Both the position numbers and the translations under genes were made by a program. From NCBI RefSeq assembly GCF_008831285.2, contig NW_022204992.1, forward strand, positions 1 to 53,503: DNA of 53,503 nucleotides, read 5' to 3'. The stretch comes from Nymphaea colorata. Taxonomy: Eukaryota > Streptophyta > Magnoliopsida > Nymphaeales > Nymphaeaceae. This document shows, in pieces, positions 10,501-23,039 of this stretch; position 1 is the stretch's first letter, and each line of letters begins with the position of its first letter. The notes below the pieces were generated by a model. That model was given only the letters and a program-made list of their open reading frames with translations, was not told the DNA's origin and did no database searches.

Positions 10501-13500
10501 CCAACCATCGATAACAATTCCTAACTCTCACACAATTTGGTCAGATATGTAAAGGCTACGATGTAATGATCATCCCCTTCGTATAAATTTTGTTTCAAAG
10601 CTATAACATCCTCGATAATAACGTAACTCAATTCCCTTAGGGCAGAGTAGTCAGTGATTCTGTGGAGGTCTGCTTCTTTCACTGGTGGGCAATTACAGCA
10701 GAGATCACATCTTACATGTTTTTGGTGATTGAGAAAATAGTCATATTCAGTTTCATCTCTCTGAAGCGGTGAGCCTACCTGTTGATGGCCCTTAGGGTCT
10801 ATAGATCCTTAAAGACTGGATTTTTTATGGAAGAGGGATATTTTCGATATAGATTAGGACCTCTCCGGCGGGACAATCGTCAGGACCGCCAAGAGTCAAT
10901 TTCAACTGCATCCCACGGACCAAAACTTCATACAATCCTTCATTCTATTCATGAAATTCTCGTTTTTAGTTGTTCATCCGATTCAGCAGGTACTTTATAT
11001 CAGAAATCTCTGAAAGCTAGGAGGCGAAATAGTTGAGCAAACCCTCTCTGAAAGTTTACGCACTGGAATACTTTGAAAATTGCTATTTCATTTCCTTTAA
11101 AATGAAACCTTTGCGCAATTTCTAGTAACTGAACATCGCGCGGAAGAGCTGCGGATCCTTCCAGCGTAAAAATTACGATAAAGTTCCCACTCGTTAGGCC
11201 TATGGAAGCGAGGAGAAAGATTGGCCTTGAAATGCTCATGCAACCTAAAATACAAGAATATTTTCCCGAGTAAATGTATAGGCAAACGTGGATATTTATC
11301 CTGCAATACGTCCACAATGGCTCTCAGAGGTGCATGCTCCTTCACATGCTAGAACACTTTCTCCAGGTATGCATAAAAGGAGCGTCAGAATTATTCCTTA
11401 CTTGCAAATCCTAGATCTGGGATCTATTCAAATTCACATATTCATGCTGGGTAAGCCAGTAACGTCTGAACCATACACTCTAACAAAATTCCTCCACGCG
11501 TTCCTTGTTCTCAATGGTGACGAGAGTGTCCTGGTATAGGGATTTCTACCATTATTACTCTGTGACTGCCGACCAAATACCATCAGAGCCTTACACTGAG
11601 GGAAGAAGCTAAGGTAATGTCTGGAGAACCTTGAGAAATTTCTTTTTTGTGTGGTTATGATCTAAGCCAAGATATCGAGATAGATAACCCTGAGCGGAAA
11701 TTTAAAATGCTTGATAATTGCTCGGATCTTGGCTATTGTATCCTTGTCCTAGTGGCAAAGCTGACCGATGAGCTACAGGAGCATTCCTCTAATGTCCACA
11801 CTCTTGTAATGATTGTAATTTTGGATGTTGATCATCAATCTTCCCTCCTCTTCCCCCTCCTCCCTTTTCCCTTGCTTCTCAATCTCAGCAATTTGCCTAT
11901 AAAATTGCAACTTCCTCACCAGCAGATGAGAAATCATATAATTTTTCAGTTCCTCTTTATTGCACTTCTCGCCAAAGACCACCGTGGAGAGCATGGCGAG
12001 GCATCCCTGCTCGATGAGGAGGACCTGTCTGTAGTTCATTGATGTTTTTTTCAATTTTTTCTATATCTCCGATCTGATTGTCTCGTAGTCCAAAGTGTCA
12101 AGCAGAAGCTTGTAATCCTCCACATCGCTCTTGGCGGAATTGTTCCACAGACGAAGATAAATGTTCTTGCGCTACAGGCCCATCTTGGCCGCCATATCCG
12201 CACGCTACTATATCCTCTGGATGTTTTCGGTCTTCGCCTGGAGCGGAAGGACCGATCTTATCTTATCCTCCAAACGCACGAAGTGAGAAATCACAAAAAC
12301 GTACTTTATCTCGCCATTCTTACGCTTGTTCTCACCCTATCTCGGCTGGTAAAATAAACCGTAATTGTCTCCGTTCAGTTGGACAGCCTCGAGGAATTGG
12401 TATGAATTGCCCGCTTGTGGGATCTATATGGAATCGGTTGATGATAGTTGTATCTTGGAGGGGATGCCTGTGCTCAGTGCAAATCTATAGATTTCCATTT
12501 TGTCCTTGGATATATGGACCAAAGAAGATGGCGGAAAGTACCGCAAATTGCTTCCGTCGGTCCGCTTGTCCACTTTGGCGATGTCGAGTATATACCCTTT
12601 CTTGATTGCGAAAATCTCCTCGCCAGTGTTGATGAAATAAATCTCCTTGGAGTAGTTTTAGAGACGGATCGAAGGACGCACCTCAAGAGGAAGCTATATA
12701 TCTTCCCTGCTTTACTCATCTTACCTCCTTTGGCAGGAACTCCACTTATATGTTCCACAGGGAAAATGTATACGCTTTTTACTTCTATTATGATTACTCG
12801 AAGAAAATGTTGAGAATGTTATCGGAGGATTGCGGGATCTGGAAAAGTTTCAACTTTTGCCTTCCTCCAAAATCGTACATTTTCTTTGCTGTCATCCTCA
12901 CCCCCCACGGGTTCTCATCGATACTGTAAACCTCCAAACTTCTCGGATAGAACAACGCAAATAAGCCCTATTTTACCACTTGCAAAAAACGAACATCTTG
13001 GGCCAGTTTTAGCGAAGCTACCAGGGCGGGTTTTTAACGAATTGCCTTCGGTTTGAATTGGTAGATGATCACTTCTGCTTGCGGTAGGAGGATGATATAA
13101 TTTTCTTGATTAAGTATAGTTTACTCTTGGTGTCTACTTCCACGTGAAGGATGGGCCTGTTGATGTTCAAAGACCATAGGTATTCAGTATCCACAAACCC
13201 ATCGATGATTGCACAGATCTCAATGCCGTCTAACTGGTCCTAATTACCCACCAATACATCCTCATTCGTCAGACGCTTCACATACCGTAGCCTATTTTTA
13301 TTTTTCGCCTATGCAGTCCCTTACGTTTTCTGCTGCGGGGTTTTATTAGGAGGGCGGGTATGTATCGGTTGTGGAGCATTTTTGGGGATGATGGAATTGA
13401 AGAATTTTTTCACCCCTTGCAGAAAAGTCGCTTTTTCATTTTACGGTGGATTTTCGAAGTCCTTAGCGGGTAAAAACTTCATATAGGTGGGCGCTGTGAA

Positions 13501-13542
13501 CTTGTGCAACCACATTTCCTGCTATGATTGCCTCTTCTTCAT
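7546..13542 (-). CDS. Very large protein (~1,950 aa), unknown; helical-repeat-like
   Basis: One minus-strand gene of 6 kb, the longest here, running from ATG 13542 to TGA at 7546-7548. Coding character is continuous on this strand once TAA/TAG are Glu. The N-terminal ~450 residues are rich in short beta-like segments and could form a propeller. The middle and C-terminal parts are helix pairs resembling HEAT/ARM repeats. A Cys cluster CDLCCNCPP lies near 10,700. Several joins are approximate: a likely 18-nt intron near 12,740, a 22-nt intron at 10757-10778, a possible 20-nt one at 8719-8738, and single-base shifts near 11,370, 11,160, 9,560 and 8,700 at short homopolymers. No catalytic motif seen, and I do not recognise the family. 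It could be two adjacent genes, but no convincing internal stop-start was found. Confidence 0.6.
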
Positions 13543-13677
13543 CGGATAGATTAGAAAATTAATAATTTTTATCTATAATTATGCAGCGACGCCCAAAAGA
13601 GGGAAAAAGATATAAGTGGAAAGGGAAGGATGCGGGTAAAGATAGGAAGGATGGGGATGTGGATGGAATTGGGATGA

Positions 13678-16441
13678 TCATATCTCTATTTCTTTGATCT
13701 TTGGCTTTTTGAAGTGACGCATATTGGCTCCTGGCGCCTGGTACATAAACGGTGCATTATTTCCGTAGGGCTTGGGAAGGCCTATCTCGTCGGGGATGTA
13801 GGAATTGACTCTCTGGTTGGCGGTGGTCTTGGTGGCAAAGGGCGGATAGTTTTGCTCCATCAGTTCCTTCTGCATGCGGATGTTGCGCTCCTCCTCGTAC
13901 CTCTTCTTGTCCCTGATCATCTTGAGATACTCGATTTCAGTCTCAGGAGTGGGCGGAAGACCCTATTCCATTCTCTTCCTCGCCGCCTCCAAAGCGCCAT
14001 CCAATTCTTCACGCTAGTTCTGGTATTTTATTATGTTGGCCTGACACATCGAAAGCTCGGAAATAGTTGCCTTCATCTTTCGCGTAAGGTCCCTGAGACG
14101 AGACTGGAATTCGTTTATCTTCTCAGAGACCTACAACGTGGACTGCCTTCCCTCGGTAGCATCGCGCTTCAATTTTTCAACCAGGTTGGAAACCTCATCC
14201 AGGATCAGCTACTTTTCCAACAGCTGCTCCTTCTTGCTGTTGAGTCTCTCCTAGATTATACTGATCTTGGCATCGAGGGCCTCCTCGTCGGGATCCTCGC
14301 CCTAGAGCTATCTCCAGCGTTGGCGATTCTCAGGGTCCTACAATTGCCTCGAGAGTTCTCCCTCTTGCATGTGCACTCCTTGTATCTGTCTCTGCAGATC
14401 CAAAACCTTTTCAGCAAGTGTGGGCACGTCGATCAGCCTCTCCTGTGCAACTTTAACCTTCCTTTCGTTTTCTGCAATCTCGATGCGGATCATCCGAATC
14501 TCGTCTTCCACGTTCTTGATGTTCATTTCGGTGGTGCGGAGGATGTTCTCCTGGATGTTGCTCTTCTCGTAGAGGATGCACAGCTCATCGTTCCTATCGA
14601 TGAGCTGGATCCCCGTGAGGTTCCTATTCTCGCAGGCCTACTCGTACTGCTGTCTCAAGCCCTGCATGTCCCTCTGCAGGGAAACGATGATCATATTCAA
14701 TTTCTAAATCTAGTTGGTATTCTGGTCGACCAGTTCCTTCTTCTCCTTCTTCTCGAGATCGTACTTGTTCAACTTGGCCTTGGTCTGGTCGCGCTTGTGG
14801 ACCTCCAGTTGCAGCATGTGGTTGTAGTCCTGGATGGTCTTGTTCTTCTCCGCGCTCTCGTTCTTGAGGATCTATAGTTCGTTCTGCAGGATCTTGATTC
14901 GCTCCTTCAGCTCCGCGAGGTCCTGCGAGGAGTTTTGGATCAAGTTCACGTATTTGTTCCTCGCGGATTTCACCTACTAGTATAGGGCCTTGAAATGCTA
15001 CAACTTGTTACCAGTCTACTCGTATTTCTTCGTCAAATCCAGGATGAGCAACTCTTTCACCTTCAGCTCCTCTCTCGTCTATCTCACCTCAGCAGTCGCT
15101 GTGGAGGCCTTCCTCGCCATGCTCTACCTAACCCCAGTGGAGTCCTTTATTTCCTTCTGGATGTTGCTGACCATCCTCTTCAGCTCCGTCAAATTGGATT
15201 CCATTTTTTTAATCTCAGCCTCGATTTCCTTCTTCTTGCCCTCGCTGTTGGCAGTCTTGTCCTTGATTGTCACGGTGCGATCGATGACGATGGCAGTATC
15301 CTCCTTGATCTCCTCCTCCTTGGCCTTTTGCTATCGCATCTCAGAGGTAATGATCGAGAACTCCTTCCTTATCTTCTCGATGACCATCTCAGTCTCTTTG
15401 ATGACCTCCTGCTGCTGGGTCCTCAGGGCGTCCTGCTTCTTGCACTCCTTCCTCACCTTCCCTGCCTCCTTGGAGGTATTGGCTATTCTCTCGCCTTAGG
15501 ATTTGATGTTTCGGAGCAATCCTCAATGTCTTCTCTTGGTTCATCACGTCCACTTTCAACTGGCCTCGGTCCGACTCTTTGCTGTTGATCATGTTCCTGA
15601 TGGACTCGATAGAGGTCCCGATCTCTTCGGTGCTTTGGAACTATTCCTCCTTCTCAGCCCGCAATTGCTCTATTTGCTCCTTTTGCTGCTCCATCTTCTC
15701 CTTGAAGGCCACGCAAACCTTCTCCTTGCGCTCGATCTCCTCCCGCAACTATTTCAGCTCTCCCTGCATGCCGATGATCTCGATGTTCAGTTCTCGGCAG
15801 ACTTGGCATAGTGATCGGGGGAATCCTTGATTTGAGCCTGACCTCCTTGAGCTTCTCCTCCTCCTCGGCCAGTTCTCCGTTCTCCTTCTTGATGGCCTGG
15901 ATCTTCTGCATGTTCTCCTCGAGCACCCGCTGCAGGTTCTCTATCGATTTCGCGTCTTCTAGTTCATGGCGCGGTTCTCCTGGATGTCCAAGTTGTACTT
16001 CTCCAAACGCGGCTGGATCTTCTCCTCAGCAGTCCTGAAATCGTCCCTCATCTTTTGGTCCAAATTCGCCACCTCCTTGTCCAGCTCATCCGCCTAGAAG
16101 AGCAGGTTCTCGTATGAGGCTTTCTGCGATTCGTAGGCAACTTCTGCGGTCTTGAGCGCTCTGGACAATTTCTCGGTCTCTTCTGTGACCTCCGCTTGAC
16201 GATTATTGGCAGCCTCGTATTCGTGTTTGATGGAGGTGAGGTCCTTTTTGAGGATGCGCATGGTCTCGTTGAGGGAATTGTAATTTTTTTGCGAATCGTT
16301 GATGATCTTGAAGAGAGATTTGATGACCCCCGAGACCTCGTTGAACTGCTCCTCGGTGAGCTTGCCCTGTTTGTAGAAGTATTGCACCGATTAGGTACCG
16401 TACTTCATGTTCATAGCGATCAGGTTCTACTCGTTGCTCAT
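13678..16441 (-). CDS. CCDC146/MBO2-like ciliary coiled-coil protein
   Basis: About 920 residues, nearly all alpha-helical coiled coil, from ATG 16441. The C-terminal tail is distinctive: IPDEIGLPKPYGNNAPF, then PGANMRHFKKPKIKEIEI before the TGA at 13678-13680. A tail of this form (proline/glycine patch, M-R-H-x-x-K-P, ending in I/V-E-I) is what I recall for CCDC146/MBO2, a basal-body and axoneme-associated protein; CFAP58 is the alternative. At least four single-base shifts occur (near 15,960, 15,830, 15,795 and 15,490), mostly where one base of a short run seems missing. The plus strand shows long shadow frames because coiled-coil codons lack TCA. It sits 135 bp upstream of the giant gene on the same strand. 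Confidence 0.6.
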
Positions 16442-16585
16442 GATGAACAGATGTATAACTTATATTTAAATTATCTTACAGGATAAAGAGGGTAATTTAT
16501 AGGGCATCAGACGGAAGGAAGGAGAATAAGAAGGAGGGGGGGAAGGAGAGGGGGATGGTTTTTATGGTGGTAGGGTGGACGGATA

Positions 16586-17214
16586 TCATGAAGGATATTG
16601 GAATGTCTGATGAAATAAGTAAGCTGAATCGAGTATAATATTAATAGTTCTTTTGATGCATCGAGGTGGGTAGGCCTAAACCCATCGTTTCCACCGGTAC
16701 TTCCAAACCCCTTCGCAATAGCTCGCCCACTCAAGAGAACAGATCATCCCCAACAGGATTCTTCTCTCGGACCATTCAACCCACGCCCCAGTATACCACC
16801 GCAAAAATAAAAAATTTCCACTGTTTGCATTGAAAACCTCGCCGCGGAAACTTCCCCCCAGTGGAAACATCTTCACGAATAGGGGGATTGTGACCCCCGG
16901 GGCAGTGATGGGGCTGAAATAGACGGGATTCCTTTCGAAAAGATCATTGAAAACATAACGCAAAAAAACGGAAACCTCCCTATCCCTGTTCAATAGGCTG
17001 ATCCTCACTCCTTTCAACTTCGTTCGCCAAAAAAATACACATAATCACCATAACTCCACCTCAGTTTTAAAATACCCCAAGTAAACCAAATAAAAAATAA
17101 AACCACGTAGCGCCTAACGCTCCAAAGAAAGACGATCCTCCCCTTGTCACCGCACACTGGAGGATTGGTCTACCCGCGGCAGGGGACAGTAGAAAAAAGA
17201 CCAAGGCTAGGCAT
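16586..17214 (-). CDS. Membrane protein, unknown
   Basis: From ATG 17214: MPSLGLFSTVPCRGE, then a strongly hydrophobic aromatic stretch YVVLFFIWFTWGILKLRW (one membrane span), followed by a mixed soluble part with PGVTIPLFVKMFPLGGSF and a Trp-rich segment. The frame needs one extra T in the run of seven T near 17025 to join the membrane segment to the rest. The stop is TGA at 16586-16588; the last ~35 residues before it are less convincing. Roughly 210 residues. I do not recognise the family. Confidence 0.45.
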
Positions 17215-17378
17215 TCGTGGGGTGGTAGACGTCGACTCTCGAATGCTAATGGCAATTCCCTTGATATCTGTATTCTTACCCTTCACATACTCCAACTACA
17301 GTACAAAATTCCCCATTTTTCGGATTCACATTCCTTCCACTTTCCGCACCATTCCGCTTCATAATATTATCTCCAATA

Positions 17379-18710
17379 ATGAGCCGAGGCCGCCTCCCTC
17401 TCGATATCTCCTCATAATAACAGGAATGCCACTGTCTGGGCTACTCCGCCCGACCGCACCCGCAGCAATACTTCCTCTCGCAGCACAAAAGCCTCGAGAT
17501 CAAGAACAAACCATCCCCGACGCACTCGGGGAAGAACTAGGATCTGGTGCTGTCGATTAAGAATAGCGGGAAACGGTCACTCAGGAAGAACTTTAGAAAT
17601 GGATATTAATCTCCCGTCACCACCAGGAGTATAGAACCCATGCAGGAATATTACTCGCAAAAGAAAATCAACCCTCCCAGGGCGGAACGGGAGGAAAAGG
17701 GACAGCATCTGGAGGAACGCAGGTCAATGAACCTCGTCAAACAGGATCAAGTGGAGGGCAGGAATGATAGTCGACCGCTTCAACCTTTTTTCTTGAGAAA
17801 TAATATGCAAATAACTGCTGGATGGCACCACAACCCACCCACTGCTTTCTACATACCGCCCACCGCACCCCTCTCGCCAAGAACACTCCTGCCGCCCACC
17901 ACCCAACCACCCCCAATACGTATAAACTTCAGCCACAGTCCTCCACCGGTAACCTCTCCAAGATACTCTCCCCATCCCAGTCCTCGAGATTTCACCCAAA
18001 TATAGCGAGAATAGCCTCGGAAGCCTCCACAGCTGAGCGATTTAAAAGAATAGCTGAGGATCAGCATAGTCCCAATCAAGTAAACCCTGCCCTCTCTCGC
18101 CCCCCAAACCAAGCGGGAAATGGAAAGGAGCGCCCCCGAGGAAATGATCGACTTTGAACTCACGTAGGACAATTTCGACTCGCCGAGAAACATGCCCGTG
18201 GATCGCAAAAAGAACCTCCTGCAAATATAGGACCCCAATAAGCAAAACCAATTCCAAAGCGAATACTTCAACTTCGGCGATACCTTCAAGTCCAGGATCG
18301 ACAAGCCGAAATCCAGCAAAAAACGATAGACCTATAAATCCAAGATCGAAACCAGCAAGTCCAAGATTTAAACCGCCAAATCGAGAATAGACCCCAAGAA
18401 GTCAGGATTCGGAGATATGGGCAAATCAAAGGTGAAATCTTTGCGAGAGGACAAGAAATCCCTGAAAAAGATGGATGATGTTGAGGAGATACGTTCGATG
18501 CTGGACTCCGATGAGCTATCGGACGAGGACAAGGAGTCTGTAGTCTTGGGCAGACTGCATGAGTATGGGTCGATGCTGGATCCCTCTCTGTCGCTGACCA
18601 CGCCAACGCTGAGGAGCAAGCTGGTCAGCATGAATACGCAAAGCTCAACGATCGGTAAATCTTTCATGAAACCGTTCTAGTTCAGCATCGAAAGGACTCA
18701 CTTCAAGTGA
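17379..18710 (+). CDS. Disordered Pro/Ser/Lys-rich protein, unknown
   Basis: A clean 443-codon frame without introns or shifts. It is almost wholly low complexity: a basic N-terminal third, a proline-rich middle (IPPTAPLSPRT, PPVTSPRYSPHPSPRD), and a C-terminal part with Lys/Ser repeats (TYKSKIETSKSKIETAKSR). That repeat is built on an 8-9-residue K-S-K-I-E unit and is followed by an acidic Asp/Glu segment. No signal peptide or membrane span. Such composition is common in cytoskeletal or scaffold proteins, but that is only an analogy. The long intact frame with well-placed TAA/TAG codons makes the gene itself secure. Confidence 0.75.
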
Positions 18711-18986
18711 AATCCCTGATATATTTTTCTCTTTGCCTAGCGGATATTGTGATCCCAGTAGGTGGGTGAGCTTCCATATAACTATTGGATATTTTGATAT
18801 GATTGATGATGGGATGATATTGTGAGACTGTATACACTTCCTTTCCTACATCTGAAGGTGGGAAGCTCGAACCGTCTAGTTATGTAAGTCGCAACGCTGG
18901 AATAGAACTTATCTATCCCTATGGTTATGACTATGTTTCTGGATTGCTCTTGATGTTTATCAACTACGATATGAATATATATATTA

Positions 18987-19877
18987 ATGCTTAATTAGGC
19001 CGTCTTCCTCCTCTACTTCTTCTTCCTCATCGCATACCTCCTCCTCTTCGGCCTGAATTACTATCGCATCCAAGCTGCAGGCTGGATTCACCCCCAAGTC
19101 ATCACCCTCCTCCTTCCCTTCATCTTCAATGTAGCCCATACATTATCCCAGTTCTTCGTCGCTAAGTTCGTCCTGGACTCCATCAACCCCTTCCTCACGA
19201 TGCTGCTTCCCTGCCTCACCATCTACTTCCTGGGGAAGAAACTGCAACAGGTCAGGATCTTCGGACTGACCGGCGGGATCGCCTGTGGGAAATCGACCCT
19301 CGTCTCGAAAATGACCGAAAGCCTGAATGACGAGATCTATGTGATCGATTGCGACAAGATCAACAGGGAGCTCAGCTCCAAAGGAAACCCAGGCTACAAT
19401 CTCATCCTCTCCATGCTCTCCACCAAAAAGGCGGAATTCTTACTTCCGAGTGGCGAGATAAATCGCGAAAAATTCTCAGATTTCGTCTTCAAAAATCCAG
19501 ACTTCAGACGTAAGTTGACGATGCGCATGGGCCGGAAGATAGCGTGGAAGATAGTGACGGAGATCTACAGTTGCGTGATCAACAAGAAAAAACTAGTGAT
19601 GATCGATGCCCCCATCCTCTACGAGACCAAGTACCTGGAATACATCTGCTTCCCCATCATCGTGGTGGGCTGCCCCGCAGAAATCCAGGTAAAACGCATG
19701 GTGGAAAATCGAGGCATGACCGAATAGTAGGCAAGGACAAGAATCAATAGCCAAATGCCACTGGACCTCAAGCGAAAGAAGGCCGATATCTACGTGTAGA
19801 ACAGCGGCACGCCTGACGAGATGTTCACGACGGTCCTCAAGAAATTGAACAAGATCCTGGCAACAAAGAAACGGTGA
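18987..19877 (+). CDS. Dephospho-CoA kinase with N-terminal membrane region
   Basis: Catalyses the last step of coenzyme A synthesis, ATP-dependent phosphorylation of dephospho-CoA. The frame is 296 codons, intact, no introns. Residues 1-85 form several hydrophobic segments (VFLLYFFFLIAYLLLFG; VITLLLPFIFN; FLTMLLPCLTIYFLG). The kinase begins at ~93: P-loop GLTGGIACGKSTLVSK (~93-108), VIDCDKINRE, DAPILYETK, the GCPAEIQVKRMVENRG lid region, ARTRINSQMPLDLKRKKAD and VENSGT. All are standard CoaE motifs, and TAG codons give the Glu residues in TEEEAR. The N-terminal anchor, absent from bacterial CoaE, would place the enzyme on an organelle membrane, as in animal DCAKD-type proteins. It is followed after 27 bp by the TPR gene on the same strand. 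Confidence 0.9.
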
Positions 19878-19904
19878 TTACCATCCCTCACTATAATTTA
19901 ATTC

Positions 19905-21440
19905 ATGTAAAAATTCCAAGAATTGCTGACCGAGGCTGCGCAGTTGAAGGAGGCCCAGCTCAAGAATTAGCGAAAGAACTACTAGTCTCTGCCGGAGTAC
20001 CTCAAATCGGGTCTCAACTACTCACGCAAGTACACCCTCCTCAGGAGACAGGATTACACGATCCAGATGACTCTCAGCTAGCGATTGAAGAAGGAGGGGA
20101 ATTAGCTGTTCAAGATCTAGCATTTCCCTGAAGCGCTGACCAAGTACGAGGAATCCTTGGGCATTTTCAGGTATATCCATACCAAGAGCTACGACAACAT
20201 GAAGGATGAAGACCTGCTGTACGAGACCTACGTTCTTCCCGAAAATCAGCAAGAATACGCCGAGTAATACACGAACCATCTGATTGCCCTGTACCTCAAC
20301 ATCTGCTCATGCCTGACGAAGACAAACAAAAAAGAAGATGCCATCCACAGTGCGGACGAGGCGTTAAAATTGAAATAAACCGCAAAGGGCTATTACAAAA
20401 AGGCGCAAGCCTATCTGCAGTACATCAACAAAGAGACAGCCGACATCAAGCTGGGCTTCTACTACCTCAACAAGTCCTACGAACTGTCCAAAGATCCCTC
20501 CATCGTCCAACAGATGCACAGGATCAAAAAGGAAATCGATGACGATCGAGAAAAAGAAAAGAAATGGTTCAAATTCATGTTCGACAAGAATAGCCAGCCC
20601 AACCCAGTAGCCAAGGAGGGATAGGGATAACGGAAGGAAAATAAAAACGCTAACAAAGAGGAAGAGAAAGGGAAGGGACTAGGTGCCAAGAATGATCAAA
20701 TAAAGAATTTGGAGAAAGAGAAAGGAGATGAACTGGAAAGGTAGGATGTACGCTTATAGAAAACCAAATAAAAATTATCCAAATTCACAGATCCACAATT
20801 GGCTGATTCTTAGTGGCTGTAGCTATACGAGGGATAGTTCATCGCTAGACACGGCAGCAAGATATACTCCATCATCCAGTTATACGGCTACAAGGAATAT
20901 CTGGGAGAGTACAAGGCACTACTGGCTCAATGCCTGGAGTTCAGGAAGGAGCACTCGTAGAAACGAAAGGAATTGTATAGTAAATATTTCCAATGGCTAA
21001 AGGAACACCCCATCGATAAGATCGCTAAATATGTTGAAAGGTATGAACTGCAGACCAAGTGGATCGCACAACAGAGACTACACTCACAACCGCATTAACA
21101 GAAATAAGGGAAATAAGATTCTCGGAAATAGTTGAAAGAGAAGAAAATGGAGAGAGCAGAAGAAGTGTAAAAGGTTGTCCATGTGGAGACGAAAAAAGAC
21201 ACAAAGTTATAAACAACAAAATAGTAGGTAAAGATTAGATAAGCTGAAGTATAAATAGTCCCTGAGTAGATCAAAGAAGCAGTCTAGAACTTCCCAATTG
21301 CCCCATAATCAAAGCAGGAGTAAGCATACCCCGAACCAACATAACAAGCCCCACCAACCCAACCAAAACAATCAAGCATCAAGTTATACTCCTTCATCAT
21401 CGCTCTCCTCATCATCCTCATCCTCAAGCTATTTTTATGA
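19905..21440 (+). CDS. Tail-anchored TPR protein
   Basis: An intact 511-codon frame with no introns. Residues ~60-100 (LKKEGNELFKIEHFPEALTKY) and ~130-190 (LYLNICSCLTKTNKKEDAIHS; GYYKKAQAYLQYI) are tetratricopeptide repeats of the FKBP/AIP/TTC co-chaperone type. A long Lys/Glu-rich linker follows, then a second folded part around WLELYEGEFIARHGSKIYSI. The last 20 residues, LYSFIIALLIILILKLFL, are a hydrophobic C-terminal anchor with only one residue pair after it, so the protein should be tail-anchored facing the cytosol. It may recruit Hsp70/Hsp90 to a membrane (inference). Dozens of TAA/TAG codons read as Glu fall in acidic helices, good evidence for the code. Confidence 0.8.
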
Positions 21441-21532
21441 TCCCATCCCATATCCCCCCATACCTTATAATCCATCTATGCTTATCCGCTTATTATACGG
21501 TTGTTCGATGATGATGTTATATTATTCTCGCG

Positions 21533-22990
21533 ATGAACACAAGCAATGCTTTTTCTGACTACATGGTGACATACTCAGTGAACCGCTCCATCAACCTCTC
21601 GCCGACCTCCGGCCGTCTCCACAAGCAAAAATAACGCGGGTCTTACGGTCCCACCATCTGCCTTCTGAATCGCTCTCGGGAGAAGATCGAAGAAAGCACA
21701 GCCGCCGATACCAAATAGGAAGGCCTGCTTGAAAAAATACTGATGATCAGCATCGAGAACGAAAGATTGAACCAGGCCCTCAAGGAAGCCAGGATCTAAA
21801 ACGAAGAACGCATGGCCAGGTCAAAGACCAGGGAGACTTCATTCCTCAAAGAGGAAAATTAAAAATTGAGAGTAAGTCTCCTCCGACTGGAAAGCATGCA
21901 GGTGGACCACTAGAAACGTCTCCAGGGGGATTTGTTCGAGCTGAAGGAAAAATTGACTCTGACCTAGGCGGAGAACAGGACGCTCACTCGGCGTTTGAGG
22001 GACTACGAGGAGCAGGTGATAGAGTTGGAGCGGAGGGGGAAGGTCAACGAATCGATGGCGGAACGCGCCAAGATGGAGGCTTCCCGCATGGAGATGAGCA
22101 TGCACTTCAATAGCACCAACATCGACCTGCACAAGAGCATGGCCAGGGAGAAAGCCATCGAGGTCGAATCCCTCAGGGAGAGAGTGGCCAGGTGCGAGGA
22201 CATCATCAACGACCAGAAGTTCCTCATCGCAGGGCAGAAGGAGGAAATCGCAAAGGAGAAATTGAAGTTTTTCTAATTGGAAAGCAAGCATCTCACGGAA
22301 TTGTAGTACCTCCGGAAACAGCTAGAGTTCACCCAGCGGGAATTGATGGCTCGCGGGTAGGAATAGGCAAAACGGTGGTAAGCTGAGGTGAAGTAGTGGC
22401 GAAGCAGGGCGTTATCCTCGGAGGATGAATTGAGATAAAAATGCATGATGATTGCCAAGCAGGTGAAGACGATAGGCTAGCAAGAGTAACAGGTGACTGA
22501 ACTCTCACGGCAACTGAATGATCTTTAGTTCAATTGCCACTCGCAGGTGGTCCGCGCAGAATAATCAGTAAAATTAGCAGGAAAATAACGGGAAAGAGAA
22601 GCCAAAAAACTATCCAAATAACTACAAAAATACACAGAAGAAATACTCCAACTCAAATCCACAATCTAACAATACAAACTGGCACTAGCTGAAAAAAATT
22701 ACGAAGCATAGCAATCGCAAGCGGAGGCCACTCTAAAATTGAAGCAAAAATAAAAGGAAATAAAGCGGATCTCCAAACGCCACCGGTAGCACAAGGAGGA
22801 AACCGAGGCAAAACTGAATAAAAGCCTATCAGTCGATAACTCCATCGTATCCAACCGCCTCAGGGCCTCCCAGGTAAACCTCGAAAGCATCGTGAACAGC
22901 GTACTCGACCTCAGGACCTCCAACGAACGCACCAGCAAACTGATCACGCGGTCCATCGCCCCAGTCAAGGACATATACTACGCCAAGTGA
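21533..22990 (+). CDS. Coiled-coil protein, unknown
   Basis: An intact 485-codon frame, no introns. After a ~45-residue Ser-rich head (SVNRSINLSPTSGRLH) the rest is one long coiled coil with heptad-like Leu/Ile spacing, Lys/Glu/Gln rich. The C-terminal end is less charged (VSNRLRASQVNLESIVNS). No motor, membrane or catalytic motif. Probably a structural cytoskeletal or basal-body protein, by analogy with ciliate coiled-coil proteins. An upstream ATG run at ~21509 is in another frame that hits TGA quickly, so 21533 is preferred. Confidence 0.75.
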
Positions 22991-23039
22991 CCACCCTGAT
23001 CCATTCATCGACGTATCGTAAAGTATCACTCATCACATA

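Noticed and set aside
13714-15588. Long plus-strand open frames rich in Leu/Val opposite the coiled-coil gene
   Set aside because: They are antisense shadows of a Lys/Glu/Leu-rich minus-strand coiled coil; their composition is a mirror of those codons and they lack any motif.
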